Origin: Branchiostoma floridae
Taxonomy: Eukaryota > Chordata > Leptocardii > Amphioxiformes > Branchiostomatidae
NCBI RefSeq assembly: GCF_000003815.2
Contig: NC_049996.1
Span: forward strand, 8,102,012 to 8,166,011
Length of the DNA: 64,000 bases
Direction: 5' to 3'
The notes under the pieces are model-generated. The model had not been told where the DNA came from. It saw only the letters and a program-made list of their open reading frames with translations, and made no database searches. Within the stretch, counting starts at the first letter, position 1. Each line of letters opens with the position of its first letter. This document shows positions 37,663 to 49,467 of this stretch, piece after piece. Position numbers and translations under genes: made by a program.

Positions 37663-38836
37663 TTGTGATCAACGGTGTGGCGTCCTCATGGGGGCGCACA
37701 GAGGCAGGAGTCCCACAAGGAAGTATTCTAGGACCGCTGCTATTCCTTGTGTACATTAACGACATTAAAGACCTACCGTGTTCCTCCAACATCAATTGCT
37801 TCGCCGACGACACGTCACTTTCCAAGTCCGGACGGACAGCTCAGGAAGTGGCCAGCACAACAAACACTGACCTTCAACACGTCTCCACCTGGTTCGTTGA
37901 CTGGGGCCTGCAGCTCCATCCGGACAAGTGCAAGGTCATGTGTATAAAGTCCCCTCGGAGTAAAGTACAGCTACCTACCATCTACATAGCTGGATAGATA
38001 GTTGAACAAGTGCCGTTTTATACTCACCTGGGCACCACCATCCACCAGACCTTACGTTGGACTGAACATGTCCAGACCACATCTAACAAGGCCAGGAGAA
38101 CTCTGGGATTCCTGTGGAAACTCCGAGGCAAGCTATCCCGGGAGGCACTAGAGATGGCATATAACACTATGGTCCGACCAAAGCTGGAGTATGCTTCTGT
38201 ACTGCTAGGGGACCTGGCTTCTTCATCCAGCAAGATGTTGGAGCGAGTTCACTACCGAGCCGCCTGCCTTGTCACCGGGGCCGCAAGACGAACACCATCA
38301 AGCGTCGTTATGCAAGAGGTTGGATGGGACAGCCTGGCAACTAGAAGACAGTTCCAGTCTATGGTTCTCATGTTCAAACTTGTAAACGGCTTAGTCCCCC
38401 CCTCATCTGCAACCACTGATACCAACCACCCGAGGAGAGCACAGAGCCACACATTTACAACTCCGTAACTCTACGCACCTACACCTCCCCCGCTGTAGGA
38501 CCCAGACGTACAGATCTACCTTCATCCCTTATGCTTCCCGACTTTGGAATGAACTGCCGCAATCAGTAAAGCAAGCCCGAAGCGTCAGTATGTTCAAGCA
38601 GAGATTACGATCCTTGAGTGCCTAATCTATATTTTAGATCAAATCCTGAATGTAGATTTATTGTATTTAACGTTAATAATTTTTAACCAATGCTCTATCT
38701 TTTCAGTGTATTAATGTAATGTTTATATGTATACGTATTGATGTGCGGATCACAAAACCAGCCTACCGCTGCCTGTGATCCGCGAGTATTGTATTGTTGC
38801 AATTCCAATAAATCAAATCAAATCAATCAAATCATA
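37663..38836 (+). mobile_element. 5'-truncated LINE fragment with RT and 3' tail
   Basis: Contains [19 protein letters not shown], the catalytic FADD at 37800-37811, [15 protein letters not shown], an in-frame stop near 37996, then LEYASVLLGDL and a C-terminus YASRLWNELPQSVKQARS. The 3' end is CCAATAAATCAAATC followed by more ATCAA repeats. It is 5'-truncated inside the RT domain. The sequences on its two sides (37610-37660 and 38950-39010) share AAAACCAGNGTACAGGAGCC, so it sits within or between copies of another repeat. Confidence 0.88.
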
Positions 38837-39573
38837 AGTGTCCTTTTTGTCAAAGAATGGCCAAAAAACCGCAAAATTACGCATTTTGTTGTACTGTATG
38901 CCAAAAGTGTTATTGAATCCATGTGTGCATATGTAAAGTGTACTTCTATGCCAGATTTCAGCTTAATTGGTGGTAAAACCAGGGTACAGGAGCCAAAAAT
39001 GTCAAAAATGCCAAATTTCAAGTCATTCGGTTTAGGAACGACTGAGATAACGTGTTTTGAAGATTTGACAGGAGAAAGAAGAAGAAGAAAGAAGAAGAAA
39101 CATTACGAATACAATATATTTCACCATACCTATGGTATGGCTGAAATAGAAAAAGGGGGAAATAATGACCTGTGAAAACTATGTAACATCTATGGTGTTG
39201 TATTCTCACTACATTCCATGTATGTAACTTCTGTATTTGAAATTGAAAATCGATGAAAAAAAATCGAAAATTCACCTTTTTTTTAAAGTTGCTAGTAGTG
39301 CCCATTTTAGTTCGTGAGAGAGTTTGCACGCGCAAACGGCTGAGAATTAGTAAGGTCTTTAGTCTAAGTCTAGATGTCGGAATGGACGTGAGAAAATAAG
39401 AATTAAAGTATTTGAGCTCGCTTGGGAGTACTCATGTGCTGGATGTAAAATGATTGGGACATAGTTGTTAAGAAAACAGGCGAGGCCTAAACTGGTCGAA
39501 GACTGCTCCAAAACTACCGCCAATTTCAATTATTCGCTACAATGACCGGTCGTGGGCAAGGTAGGGGCAAGGT

Positions 39574-39819
39574 TCATAATACCCCTGTCACATTATCCAC
39601 GATCTTCATGCGTATATCTCTGGAAGATTGGCCATATTTAAGATCGACAGAGGGTTGCGGGTATTTTTCACCTGAAAACCGTCCCTGTCACATATAAGCC
39701 ATACTTTGTACCTTGTACAATTGTTATGCAATAAAGTTATTATTAAAAGCGAGGCTTGGGCCATTGCCGCAGATTCGTCGTCCGATCGATTTTCGCGCAA
39801 TGTGACAGGGGTATAATGA
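39574..39819. mobile_element. MITE with 21-bp terminal inverted repeats
   Basis: TCATAATACCCCTGTCACAT at the left end pairs with ATGTGACAGGGGTATAATGA at the right end, nearly perfectly. The middle (about 39680-39745) contains GTACCTTGTACAATTG and TGCAATAAAGTTATTATT, which resembles a LINE 3' tail and suggests a nested insertion. No transposase is present. Confidence 0.8.
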
Positions 39820-39871
39820 CGGTGGGTAGGTAACTTCAAAGCTAGTGCTGCTTTGTAAATAAGTCTTTTAA

Positions 39872-40250
39872 AAGTAGCCTCAGTAGTATACGATATAGTA
39901 TCATATGATGTTTATTCCGAACCATATTTAACTTTTCCCATNNNNNNNNNNNNNNNNNNNNNNNNNNNNNNNNNNNNNNNNNNNNNNNNNNNNNNNNNNN
40001 NNNNNNNNNNNNNNNNNNNNNNNNNNNNNNNNNNNNNNNNNAAATATGCGATATGTTATCATATGATGTTAATTCCGAACCATATTAACTTTTCCCATGC
40101 AAGTAGCCTCAGTAAATATGCGATATGTTATCATATGATGTTAATTCCGAACCATATTTAACTTTTCCCATGCAAGTAGCCTCAGTAAATATGCGATATG
40201 TTATCATATGATGTTAATTCCGGACCATATTTACCTTTTCCCATGCAAAT
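39872..40250 (+). repeat. ~74-bp satellite array upstream of the cysteine-rich peptide gene
   Basis: Units of about 74 bases built from GCGATATGTTATCATATGAT, GTTAATTCCGAACCATATTT and CCCATGCAAGTAGCCTCAGT. One diverged unit precedes the gap, and about two and a half near-identical units follow it. The last unit runs straight into the octamer and TATA box of the next gene. The true copy number is hidden by the gap. Confidence 0.9.
39942..40041. other. Assembly gap (100 N)
   Basis: A run of 100 N inside the satellite array; its size is probably nominal. The array is likely longer than shown. Confidence 0.99.
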
Positions 40251-40258
40251 GGTATAAA
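40243..40258 (+). promoter_or_regulatory. Octamer plus TATA box of the cysteine-rich peptide gene
   Basis: ATGCAAAT (40243-40250), the POU-factor octamer, is followed two bases later by TATAAA (40253-40258). The start codon is at 40331, leaving a leader of about 45 bases if transcription starts about 30 bases after the TATA box. The octamer is the last satellite unit with one base changed (ATGCAAGT elsewhere in the array). Confidence 0.65.
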
Positions 40259-40330
40259 GTCACACGTCTGTCTTTCCTAACCACCACAGACGAATTGACA
40301 TTCACGGTACATCTCAGTGTGGTTCTAACC

Positions 40331-41319
40331 ATGAATTCGAAGTTGCTCGTCGTTGCGATTGTGCTGACCGTTCTGGCCACCACCCAGGCAAGTTCCTTTT
40401 TAACGAAAGTTATGTCTCCTTGGTCTCTCTCAAGTTACTTTCCAGAGATCTATGCATTGCAGGCCTTGACATCTGACAAATTTTCTCGTCTTTTTCAACG
40501 TTGGTATCAACTTTGTATTTCCATGCTATGGTCAACCGAAAGTTAACTCTTTCACAAAAACGTCTCATTTATGTTTCTATTTTATTTCTACTACCAGGCC
40601 TTTGCCTTTTCGAAGAACAAGCCCAAGGTTGAGAAGGCGCCACGTATGTGAGTATAAATTTAGTTAAATTACATCCAGAAACATAGCTATCATGAACTCC
40701 AGAAGGCTGTCATCAGATTCTAAAAGACAAATGCCGTCCATCCTGTTGTGAATGTCACATAGGTTGAATTGTTGGCATGTAGTTAATATAAAACGCAATA
40801 ACATTTTAGCTATATCCATACCACGAGGTCATTTAGCGAGGTAATAACTGAACACCCCCAAATCTCAATGTTACTGATTTTTCTATTTTCCCAAACCCCT
40901 GATACACGTTCTACAGAATCTGATATAAATATAATGTTCTGTGATAATCAATAACTGAAGGATCTTTTTCGTGCTTTGTCGTTATTGCAGGGGCCTCTGC
41001 GACGGTTCAGGTTTCGACTACGGTAACTGTAACAGTTACTGTACTAGCACGGGGTACATGTACGGAGTTTGTGCTTTTCAGGTAGGAATAAAACGCTAGT
41101 GGATGATTCGAATTCATTGATCAAATCGAACAGGAGATTTCTTCTTGTCTGTTACTGGACGTTTCATGATTTTGTCACAAGCTTTTTGACAGCAATGTTG
41201 CAAAACCGGTATAATCCAAGTTTCATAGGTAATTAAACCTTTCTAAACGTACTAATCAAACCCTTTTCATCCACCCCCAGTCCTGCCTTTGCCAGCAATA
41301 TATCGGCTTCACGGGATGA
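40331..41319 (+). CDS. Secreted six-cysteine CS-alpha-beta (defensin-like) peptide
   Basis: Exons 40331-40387, 40598-40647, 40991-41081, 41281-41319 give a 78-residue precursor. Residues 1-20 form a signal peptide (MNSKLLVVAIVL core). A basic stretch (SKNKPKVEKAPR) follows, then a domain with six Cys at 39, 49, 53, 63, 68 and 70. The pattern C-x9-C-x3-C-x9-C-x4-C-x-C is the CxxxC...CxC signature of CS-alpha-beta peptides, and G61-x-C63-x4-C68 fits the gamma-core. Exon 2 is in frame only if exon 1 ends at CAG/GCAAGT, a GC-AG intron; using the adjacent GT gives the wrong frame. The cysteine domain carries two Asp and no Lys or Arg, unusual for a lytic defensin. TATA box and poly(A) signal are in place. 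Antimicrobial action is inferred only from the fold pattern; a signalling or toxin-like role is possible. Confidence 0.82.
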
Positions 41320-41369
41320 GCCGTCCAAGTGGCCCGTGCACCGGTGACACACCGCGCCCACTTCAAGTG

Positions 41370-41375
41370 AATAAA
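41370..41375 (+). terminator. Poly(A) signal of the cysteine-rich peptide gene
   Basis: AATAAA 50 bases after the TGA at 41317-41319, giving a compact transcript typical of secreted peptide genes. Confidence 0.7.
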
Positions 41376-41599
41376 TGTTCATATATCACTAGACTTGCCT
41401 TTCTCGATGTGTACCACTTTGTCTTTGTTGTCCTTTGTATTGAATCACACGTGTTCATCTACATATTCCTATACGTGCGAGTTACCTTGCATTATGCATA
41501 TTGCGCATTACTGACACAAGTATTGAGTGTACTGTACTCAAGGAATCCTCGTCTATTCTTTACAATGTCTTAAAACTATCTGACCGGGTAGGCCGTGTC

Positions 41600-41775
41600 A
41601 CAAGGAGACTGGATTCTAGTAGTCTCTTGGATGGAATACCAATAGACTAGAGCAATATTGGAGGTAAATCAATAAATGTCTCTTGGATAAAGTAAAAATC
41701 ATTTTATTTCAAGTACTTTTTTATTAGATGCAGTGGTCTCTTGGATAAAATACATCAATAGAGCAATACGCACAT
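41600..41775. repeat. Short direct repeats with GTCTCTTGGATAAAAT core
   Basis: GTCTCTTGGAT recurs three times (about 41622, 41679, 41731), twice followed by AAAGT or AAAATACA and an ATAGAGCAATA-like block. It lies in the space between the two convergent genes. AATAAA on the minus strand (41703-41708) may end the cyclase transcript here. Confidence 0.5.
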
Positions 41776-42178
41776 CTAAAGATATAGTAGCAACAAGTAA
41801 TAATCCATTGAAGCATACTCACACACAGTGTGTTTTGTTATATACAATTCTGGATGATGTTGGCATTTCTTTGGTAGTTTTTTCACGTAATACATTGAAC
41901 TAATACTAAACTCATAATCATTTAATAGTCATTGAAAAACTTGCTGTGCTAGAATAAACTTTAAAGGCAAAGGCCTGTGGCGCTGTGCTGCATAGTACCC
42001 GACCTAGACAAGTGTACAATAGATCAGACTGGCTGTGGCCGTGGTATCACTAGCGGTGGTGATTACAAAATACGTATATAGAAGAATTTGAAGAGCGTTT
42101 AAACGTAAATTTTGGTGCTCCAGTACGGTATGCCGTAGGCCTAGAAATGGACATTATTTTTACAAATAAAAAGGTACA

Positions 42179-45100
42179 TCACAAGTACAAAACGATTGAT
42201 AAAAGGATCAGAAAGAGAACGTTGTTATAGATGGTCTGTTTGGGAGCCTTGCTGGTAGCAGATGACCACACACACACTGGACTGTTGGGAGCGTCTACGC
42301 ACTGCTGGTGCCTCAGAAACCTGGAATAGAGAGAAGAAAATTCATAGCGACAGACGAATTAGTAGACATGAAAGGCGCAAAATGTATTATTGGGCTGAAT
42401 TGATTCAGTAGCCTTTCAGTCATACATACCAAACACACACACAATTATGTATAATGTGCCAAAACGTTTACTCAACTAATCTAACCAAATTATGATATTT
42501 AATGATCAGGTAGGGATCATCAATAGTGTTTAGCATTTGGCAACGAAACGGCCATTCCCTCTTGTATCGTACATGTACAATGTAACTGCAAACTGGGTAT
42601 TAAAAATCATTGATTTCATGAATTATGGTAAATGTAAAATAGAATTAATTTACTTCAGGTAAAGTTTCTAAAACGTATTAAGCTACTTAAGAACCTACAG
42701 GGTAGTAGATCATATAAAGAACAGGGTCTGTTATCGCTTTCAGCATTGGTATTTCAAAAAGAGATAATCTTCCGTTACTTACGGCGGATCATCTTGACAG
42801 ATCATGCGGAAGCCGTCATGGGACAAGATCTGATCCAGCTGCCTCAAGGAGCCTTTTCCACACGATTCACTTGTGAAAAACAAAAGATGGAAGCACACAA
42901 TTTAATAAGATCCGGTAATTCTATTCTTGTTTCGGGTCCGGGTTAAAGGAAAGACAAGACGGCGGCAGGTATCGACTTCTGGGCACCTTTGACCAACTTC
43001 TGACGTCACACTTGCGTTCAGTACGCGTCAGGAGGAAAGTAGGCCAAATTGTTGAAGGCCGACGGACGTGCCTTACATTTTAAAGAGTAATAATATTATG
43101 CCTTTTTAGATATCGATATTCTGTGTTGGAGCAAGTGAAAAAGGCAACTTTCATGAGCTCACCCACCTGTACGGTTGATTTACGCCCAGATCGTGCATCA
43201 CCCAGACGTGGATTGTAGAGACTGCAGCTTTGTTCAGGGACGGTAACTCAGACCGGGCAAAGATACTACCGATGAGGAGATAAAAAAATGATACACTGAC
43301 AAGATCAATGAAGGACGGGTATATTCATCAAGGGAAACACAAATCAAAGTCGACGATATATACTACGACTTGCATTACTTATTGATGTCGCATATGAACT
43401 TAGTTGAGTCCTGTTACTGTGTTAGACTAGATCTGTGATACTTTTATGTACATACATATATATGTTTTGTCTTGTTGTGACCTGTACTTAGCTCGTTTGG
43501 GCAAAAATGTACAATAAAGGTCTTCTTCATTCATTAAAAAATTCTTCGAAAGATCTTGAATGAACTTCCTTCTGCTATTGTTTTAGCTATGAGACGGTTA
43601 ACCTTGTGGCCTTGAAGGCGTCCTCTGGATTCCCGGAGGCGTCTCTCCTGGTCCCGTTCAACACCAAGAAAACGTCACCTCGCGCTCTCTGGGCGAACTG
43701 CAGGACAGCAAGTGCGAACCCACAGGAGCCAATGAGAGACATTCAAGAAACACCGAGAGAGAGAGAGAGAGTGGCCAGTCAACTTGTAAGAACTTTTCCT
43801 AAGTGGTGCACGTGCAACTACATGTATTTTCAAAGATCATAAAGTAGACCCTATGAACGTATTACCACCAAGCTATCTATTCTCCAGGGTAGAAATAGAT
43901 ATTTGTTCTAACAGCAAACTAATAGTAACTGTTGTTAGTTTGAATTCCAGTCCCTCAGATATGTCCTGCAGGAAAGTTTAAATAAATGTCTCAAAGTCTA
44001 CCAACTTTGAAAAAAATTCGTACCATTCCAAAACCTGAACTTACGAATTTGGAGGCTTCTGGCCAGAACGGCCGGTTCTGACATTGTGGACAGACAGTGC
44101 CGTTGTACCCCGGAGCACGGGCCGACCCGCACCACCGGAGCCCGTTCAGCACGTGGCCGGGCAGGGTGTCCTCCAGAGTGCTGTACCGGCGGCCCTCGTC
44201 CGAGTACAGGTGTGCGAGTGCGTTCGTGCCGGACCAGAACAAGGTCTATGATGAAAATTTGGAATGATATTGAAAGTGATGTAAAATGTTATTACATGTG
44301 ACATGTATGAAATTTTAAAAACATTTAAAGACTAATAACATGATCTCTCTAACCTTCATCGACATAACATCTCTATATATTTAGAAATATATTTAGAAAT
44401 GTGTATGTCTCTATGTCTTCACTACTTAACCTTAAGCAATGTATATGAAGCATATCGAGTTACATCATTTGAGCTCACTCCTTCAGGATGGAATCATACA
44501 ACGGTCTCAAAGGCATGCCCGTAGCCAGAATTTTTTGCCGTTTTATTTAGTAGCATTTAAGAGGGGGGCGATTAATATCTTGACACTGATAACCCTCTTA
44601 AATAGCCTTTTCTGCGCGTTTGATAGGTTTTTAAAGTAAGAAACAGACTGCTGATAACATTTTTGATGATACTTTTTACCGAGAGCTTAAGCATTTTTTA
44701 AACCCCCCCCCCCCCCCCCCCCTGCCCACGGACATGCGAAGTGGAAACCGTTTTTCAATTTTGATACAAACAAAAAAGGAGTATCTTCACCCTATTCATA
44801 GGTGTCTCAAGTGTAGCAGCCTGGAAGAATGGGTCATAAGAAGAGGCCGTCTGGTCACAGGGTTCGCGGTAAGAGAAGGCGCCGAAGAACTTCTCCCATA
44901 GATCGGTACAATCTACCTCCCTGGAAAAGGTCGTAAGACAGCAAAATATGCGCCTTGTTTCATCGACGTTGCTGGTTGATAGGTAGGCTTCTAGGATAAC
45001 TAAAGTAAACGAATGGATTCTACTGATTTTGATGTGAGTTGTTCTACTTTTGCAATTTAGGACCATCAGCATAGCGGCTTTCCTTCGAGCTGCATAAATA

Positions 45101-46441
45101 ATTACATATGGAGAAAACTCTGCTTAATATTAACATGTAGAACCTGGGTGTGCTACGAAGTTGGAGAAGTCCTAACACAAACGAAGTTCGGCAACATTTT
45201 TTCTTTGACTCCAAAATAAATAAAAAGCACCGCACAAAACACATGGCCGCGACGTCACGACAGCTGTGTTCATGACCTGGCACACCTTAGAAGGTCAAGA
45301 GACACAAAAACACGTCAAAAATAGAGTTGACATATTTGCACTTTGATAGTGAAAGAAAATGAAGGGTGGGCATTCTGTCTATAGATTAAAGGCGATCGTA
45401 TTACTTTTGAAACGTTTTGCATTGAAATGCCAAAGCTTATGGTATCATATACATTTCAGAGAGACTTTTGTATGGTGATTCACGTATTTTCTAACCTTAG
45501 CAAGGGGGTCAAATGAGGTCATTAGCTGATGACGTGTAAAGGGGCGTGGTCGGCAAATAAGACGTAAAAACTAATGCTCTGCTATATTTTTCATTTCGCC
45601 TATGAAATAATTATGACTTTGTGGAATCTTGGAATGAAAGTACGAGAATTCTGATCAAAATCTTTCCTTTTTATAATAATTATAACCGTCTCTCTTTTAA
45701 TAGCTCAATGTTTTTTTCGTCAAAAACGCGGAAGCGAAACCATGCATGGTGTCACAGCTGCTCGCTCTGCACGGTGTAGAAGTGTTTCAGCAATATGTAC
45801 TTGTGTGTGCGTTGGCTGAACTTCAACAGGCAGAATATCGAACTAACTTCTGGAGAACAACCAAGAAGCCATGGTTCAAATTTTGCAAGTTTTCACGGCT
45901 ATCTTTCATGATTATCAATAATATTTTTTTTTTCAAATCTATCAAATTGTGTATTATTAGTATGACGAGGGTTATTACATGTATATATACACCATGTCTC
46001 AATGGTGGAATCATACGTATCTACACTGTCAGTAATCTACAGTCGGTACAAATATGGACTTTGCTACCAAAGACATGTGGGCACTTGAGTTCCGTAGATA
46101 CTTGAATTGCTAAGCATTGAACAAACACTAGTAAAGGGTGACCTCGATGTTGTTTTCGAACTATTGAACGAGTGAAGTCAAAATTCACATTTTAAGATAA
46201 GGCATATTTTACGTATTAAGAAAATAGTGAGGGGACATATTCAGTTAAAAACTTACGGTGAAACGTCCCATAGTTGTTGGAACCCCCAACACCTCCCGAG
46301 AAAGATCTCCTGTAAGTGAGGGGTCGTGCCAGTGTTTTCCGTCGGGCCATACCGCACGGACGCTCGAGGGAGTGAATTCGCCTTCCCGGTGACACAAAAT
46401 ATGCTGAGAACGAACAGCAAAAGAGGAATTCTATTTCCCAT
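42179..46441 (-). CDS. ADP-ribosyl cyclase (CD38/CD157 family), GPI-type C-terminus
   Basis: Converts NAD to cyclic ADP-ribose and ADP-ribose, signals that release calcium. Seven minus-strand exons: 46441-46257, 44920-44791, 44245-44045, 43697-43603, 43265-43167, 42869-42783, 42320-42179. All have GT-AG borders and frame is kept for 312 residues. A signal peptide ends near residue 23. W109 and W166 match the active-site Trp pair, TLEDTLPG (128-135) is the family signature, and E210 in SELPSL sits where the catalytic Glu lies. Two NGT sequons (153, 186) and family-like cysteines such as CGKGSL follow. The last residues, VLFLILLSIVLYL, form a short hydrophobic tail after Ser/Ala/Thr, as in GPI-anchored CD157; CD38 instead has an N-terminal membrane anchor. 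Orthology to one vertebrate gene is not asserted. Confidence 0.93.
43400..43535 (+). mobile_element. LINE 3'-tail fragment in cyclase intron 4
   Basis: GTTGTGACCTGTACTTAGC then TGTACAATAAAGGTCTTC and TTCATTCATT. A poly(A)-signal-like AATAAA followed by a simple ATTC tail is the usual 3' end of a non-LTR element. No coding part remains. Confidence 0.45.
44703..44722. repeat. Homopolymer of 20 C
   Basis: Twenty C in a row inside a cyclase intron, next to a repeat-like stretch. It is prone to length error in sequencing and could form an unusual structure. Confidence 0.95.
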
Positions 46442-49090
46442 TGCTAGTGACTGGTTCCATAGATAGGCTCACTCAAAGCGGACGTCCGGGGCCTATTCAA
46501 CGTTATTTGCTGGGAAGTGAACCGTGTCGCGTCTCCATGCGGAATGTTAGGATACTGCAGATTTGAGGTTTACAATTATACTAAGTTGGATAATGTGGCT
46601 ACATGTATATGGGGAGTAGAATGTATACCAAGCATGGACTCCACTTTAGATACAGGTACAGCACACTGTACATTACGCACCCTTCCTGAAGAACTTTCAT
46701 AGCACCCATTTCACACAATAACATCACATTTTTCGGCACATTTATTACTACATTTAGGTTTCCATCAAATCATCATAGCTAGTCTGACTGCAAACCAGTA
46801 GCCTTAGAATCTACAGACTAGTCACTACTCATGTTCACATATCACGTTGTAACCAGTAGAAAGAAAGAAGACCATACACTGTTGAGTTTTGGTACGTTTA
46901 CTTCCAAACTAGCAGCTTACACTCTTGACTCTTGTAGACAAAGACAGAAGTATAAGCGACATACAGTGTGCAGGGATATGCTGTCGTCAATAACAAAGCA
47001 ACACATTGGTCTGTGTACATTTGCTACTGGTCCTACTGGTTCATAGGTAAAATATATACAGTTTGTATGCACTCTTGACTTCTCCATAAGACCTATATGC
47101 ATCAAGGGAATAATGTAATCACTTCAATTGCACCTGCTACATAAACGAAGAAGCTACACAATACAGGTCCTCCTTGGAAATACATGTATGAGACAATTAA
47201 CAAGAGTAACATGTATTTCTACAATCCAATAAACATGCTGTATGTACTACAGCTTATTCAACATATAAGGCTGACGCACATGGAACAATGTACATGGACA
47301 TGTTGATATCATGGCATAGTATGTATATGGCACAGTTGGGGATGTTGAGCCACCACTTCAAGTAAAATTAATTGTTGGAGGGCATCTAGCCTCTGCTTGA
47401 CTGCAGACAAAATTTCAAGTATCTTTCTCCAACTCTCAACTAATCTTTCAAAGTCCATTCTTACTAACTTCTAGTAAGTATCTGCATCTCCGACACATGG
47501 CCTGCTCTAGTTCTGCACTATGAGGTCGTCACACAGAGTCTTCTCAAAAATGCCGTTAACTTCATTTCGCTGTCATCTCCTCCTACCTTTAATCCACCAT
47601 TATCTAACTTCTACCTGAGGATTCAATTGCTTCAAAAGGTTTTGGCCATTTCCAGTCACATTTTGAGATAAAAAATGCCTTGTTCTGAAACTTTGGCTTG
47701 GTTATTGCTACACAGAAATCATCATCAGTGGCTCCTGATTTGTAAAAGTTTCACAAAACTTCACTAAAAATGATGGCAGTTGCATGGGACGGCTGTATTT
47801 GAGAATCCTGTGTCACATGCAAAGGTCTGCAAAGCTTTTCCAAGCTGAGTATGGAGTAATGGAATGGCAAGCATAGCATATCTCTCACAACACAACTACA
47901 GAAACTGCAGTAAACATATCGGTAGGTACCTACTGCAGTAGAGATGGGGGCATCTAAGTCCTCAAGGGATCTTTATGAGAACTTAAGACACCTACTTTGA
48001 ACAGTCTGTTGATTTTCAGTTCAGTACAGTAGCCAAGAACCTCTCTTCCTGACAATCATATCAGATTCTAAACACATGTATCATCTGTCTCCAGCATGAA
48101 AATGGCAAGGAACACACAATACTGCAAGAGGACTGCTTTCAGTCATCACAGGATGTTTTTTTTACCAGGAAACTCTTTTGTTTTACGCACAAGACTTTGA
48201 CGTGGAAGACGGTTGAGAAAAGTGGACTGTATCTTGAAATATTTACATGGTTGAGTTGAAAAACATACTTGTCTGTTCGTTGATACAATACAGAAAAACT
48301 GTAAAGGGGATTGCATAGAAATCTCCTTGGCTAGTAGGCCTGACAGTATACATCTAGTGTATAGAAAACAACCTAAAAATACAACCCTTTTTGTAGAAAG
48401 TATCCCTCCACCTGAAATGGAATAATCCCCTTTTAATCATATTAAATCCCTATGAATCTAGGGAAAGTTCATTTTTTGTAGAGGCGTTACCAAGGGCACA
48501 TATAATGCAACATTAATAGCCCCCCTAGGCTATCAATTCCATTGAAATGTACGATCCCTTAAAGGCAACTGTCTTTATGTTACTATGTTTCTTAGAGGTA
48601 ACTTTGCAGGTTTTTCGACACTCTTTTACTAATCTAATCATGAAACATCTAACAAAAAACACTTTTGCCCATTTACGTAAGGAGGGGAGGCAGTAATTCA
48701 ATGCAAGTCCACCCCCCAAGGCACATTGGTTGGGACATGGTTAAGTTTTCCGTTCAATGTCGCAATGCCTGTCCATTTAATAACTGATCACTTTGAATAA
48801 TTTATCAAAAGAATACAATATAATAATTATGATACAAATGGCATGAAGAAACAAATTCTACATCAAAAAAGCAATCTGTAGGCTAAGGCATTGCATACTC
48901 ATTATGATCATACATAAATCATATAGAAAGCAAAATTGCATACCAAAGATATCATGTACATGTAGCATGGGTTTGATCAATGTAATTGACAAATTCCACT
49001 CCTTGTGCATATGCTATTAAATCTACAACTGCAAAGAAATAATAATAATTTACAATCACTTCCAAAATGGCATTGGCAATCTTCAATGTC
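46442..49090. other. Intergenic; no gene recognised
   Basis: Lies between the cyclase start and the 3' end of the SAM-domain gene. It holds AT-rich sequence with short frames only. The cyclase promoter should lie just above 46441, but no TATA box was noted. Confidence 0.4.
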
Positions 49091-49096
49091 TTTATT
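49091..49096 (-). terminator. Poly(A) signal of the SAM-domain gene
   Basis: AATAAA on the minus strand about 370 bases after the TAG at 49470-49468, giving a 3'UTR of roughly 390 bases. Confidence 0.5.
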
Positions 49097-49467
49097 AAGC
49101 TATAACAAGATAACAAGTTAATAACAGTAGCTTTCAGCTACACTGTAAGATCTTTAGAAGTATATGTACCAAATTCCTTCCTAAATCTTTGCCCAAAACA
49201 TTTCGTCTTGCATTTGTAATGTAGCAGATCTAACCAAGACTACAAAAATAATACAAATCTAAGAGTCAAAAAGGGTTTTGACACTTTTTTTGACCACTCT
49301 CTCCAAGTCTACTGTAAGTAGCTGTTTGCTAATTGTCGACAGTCATTCCACCTGATGTAAGTAAGAAGTACACTATATCCCTGGAAGAACACATGTTGAG
49401 GAAATGTAGAAATACCCCTCTGTATGTAAATCAGTACAAGTCAATAAAACGGAGGCTGTACAGTATG

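Noticed and set aside
43606-43842. Plus-strand 78-codon frame (ALKASSGFPEASLL)
   Set aside because: It is the antisense shadow of cyclase exon 4 (43697-43603).
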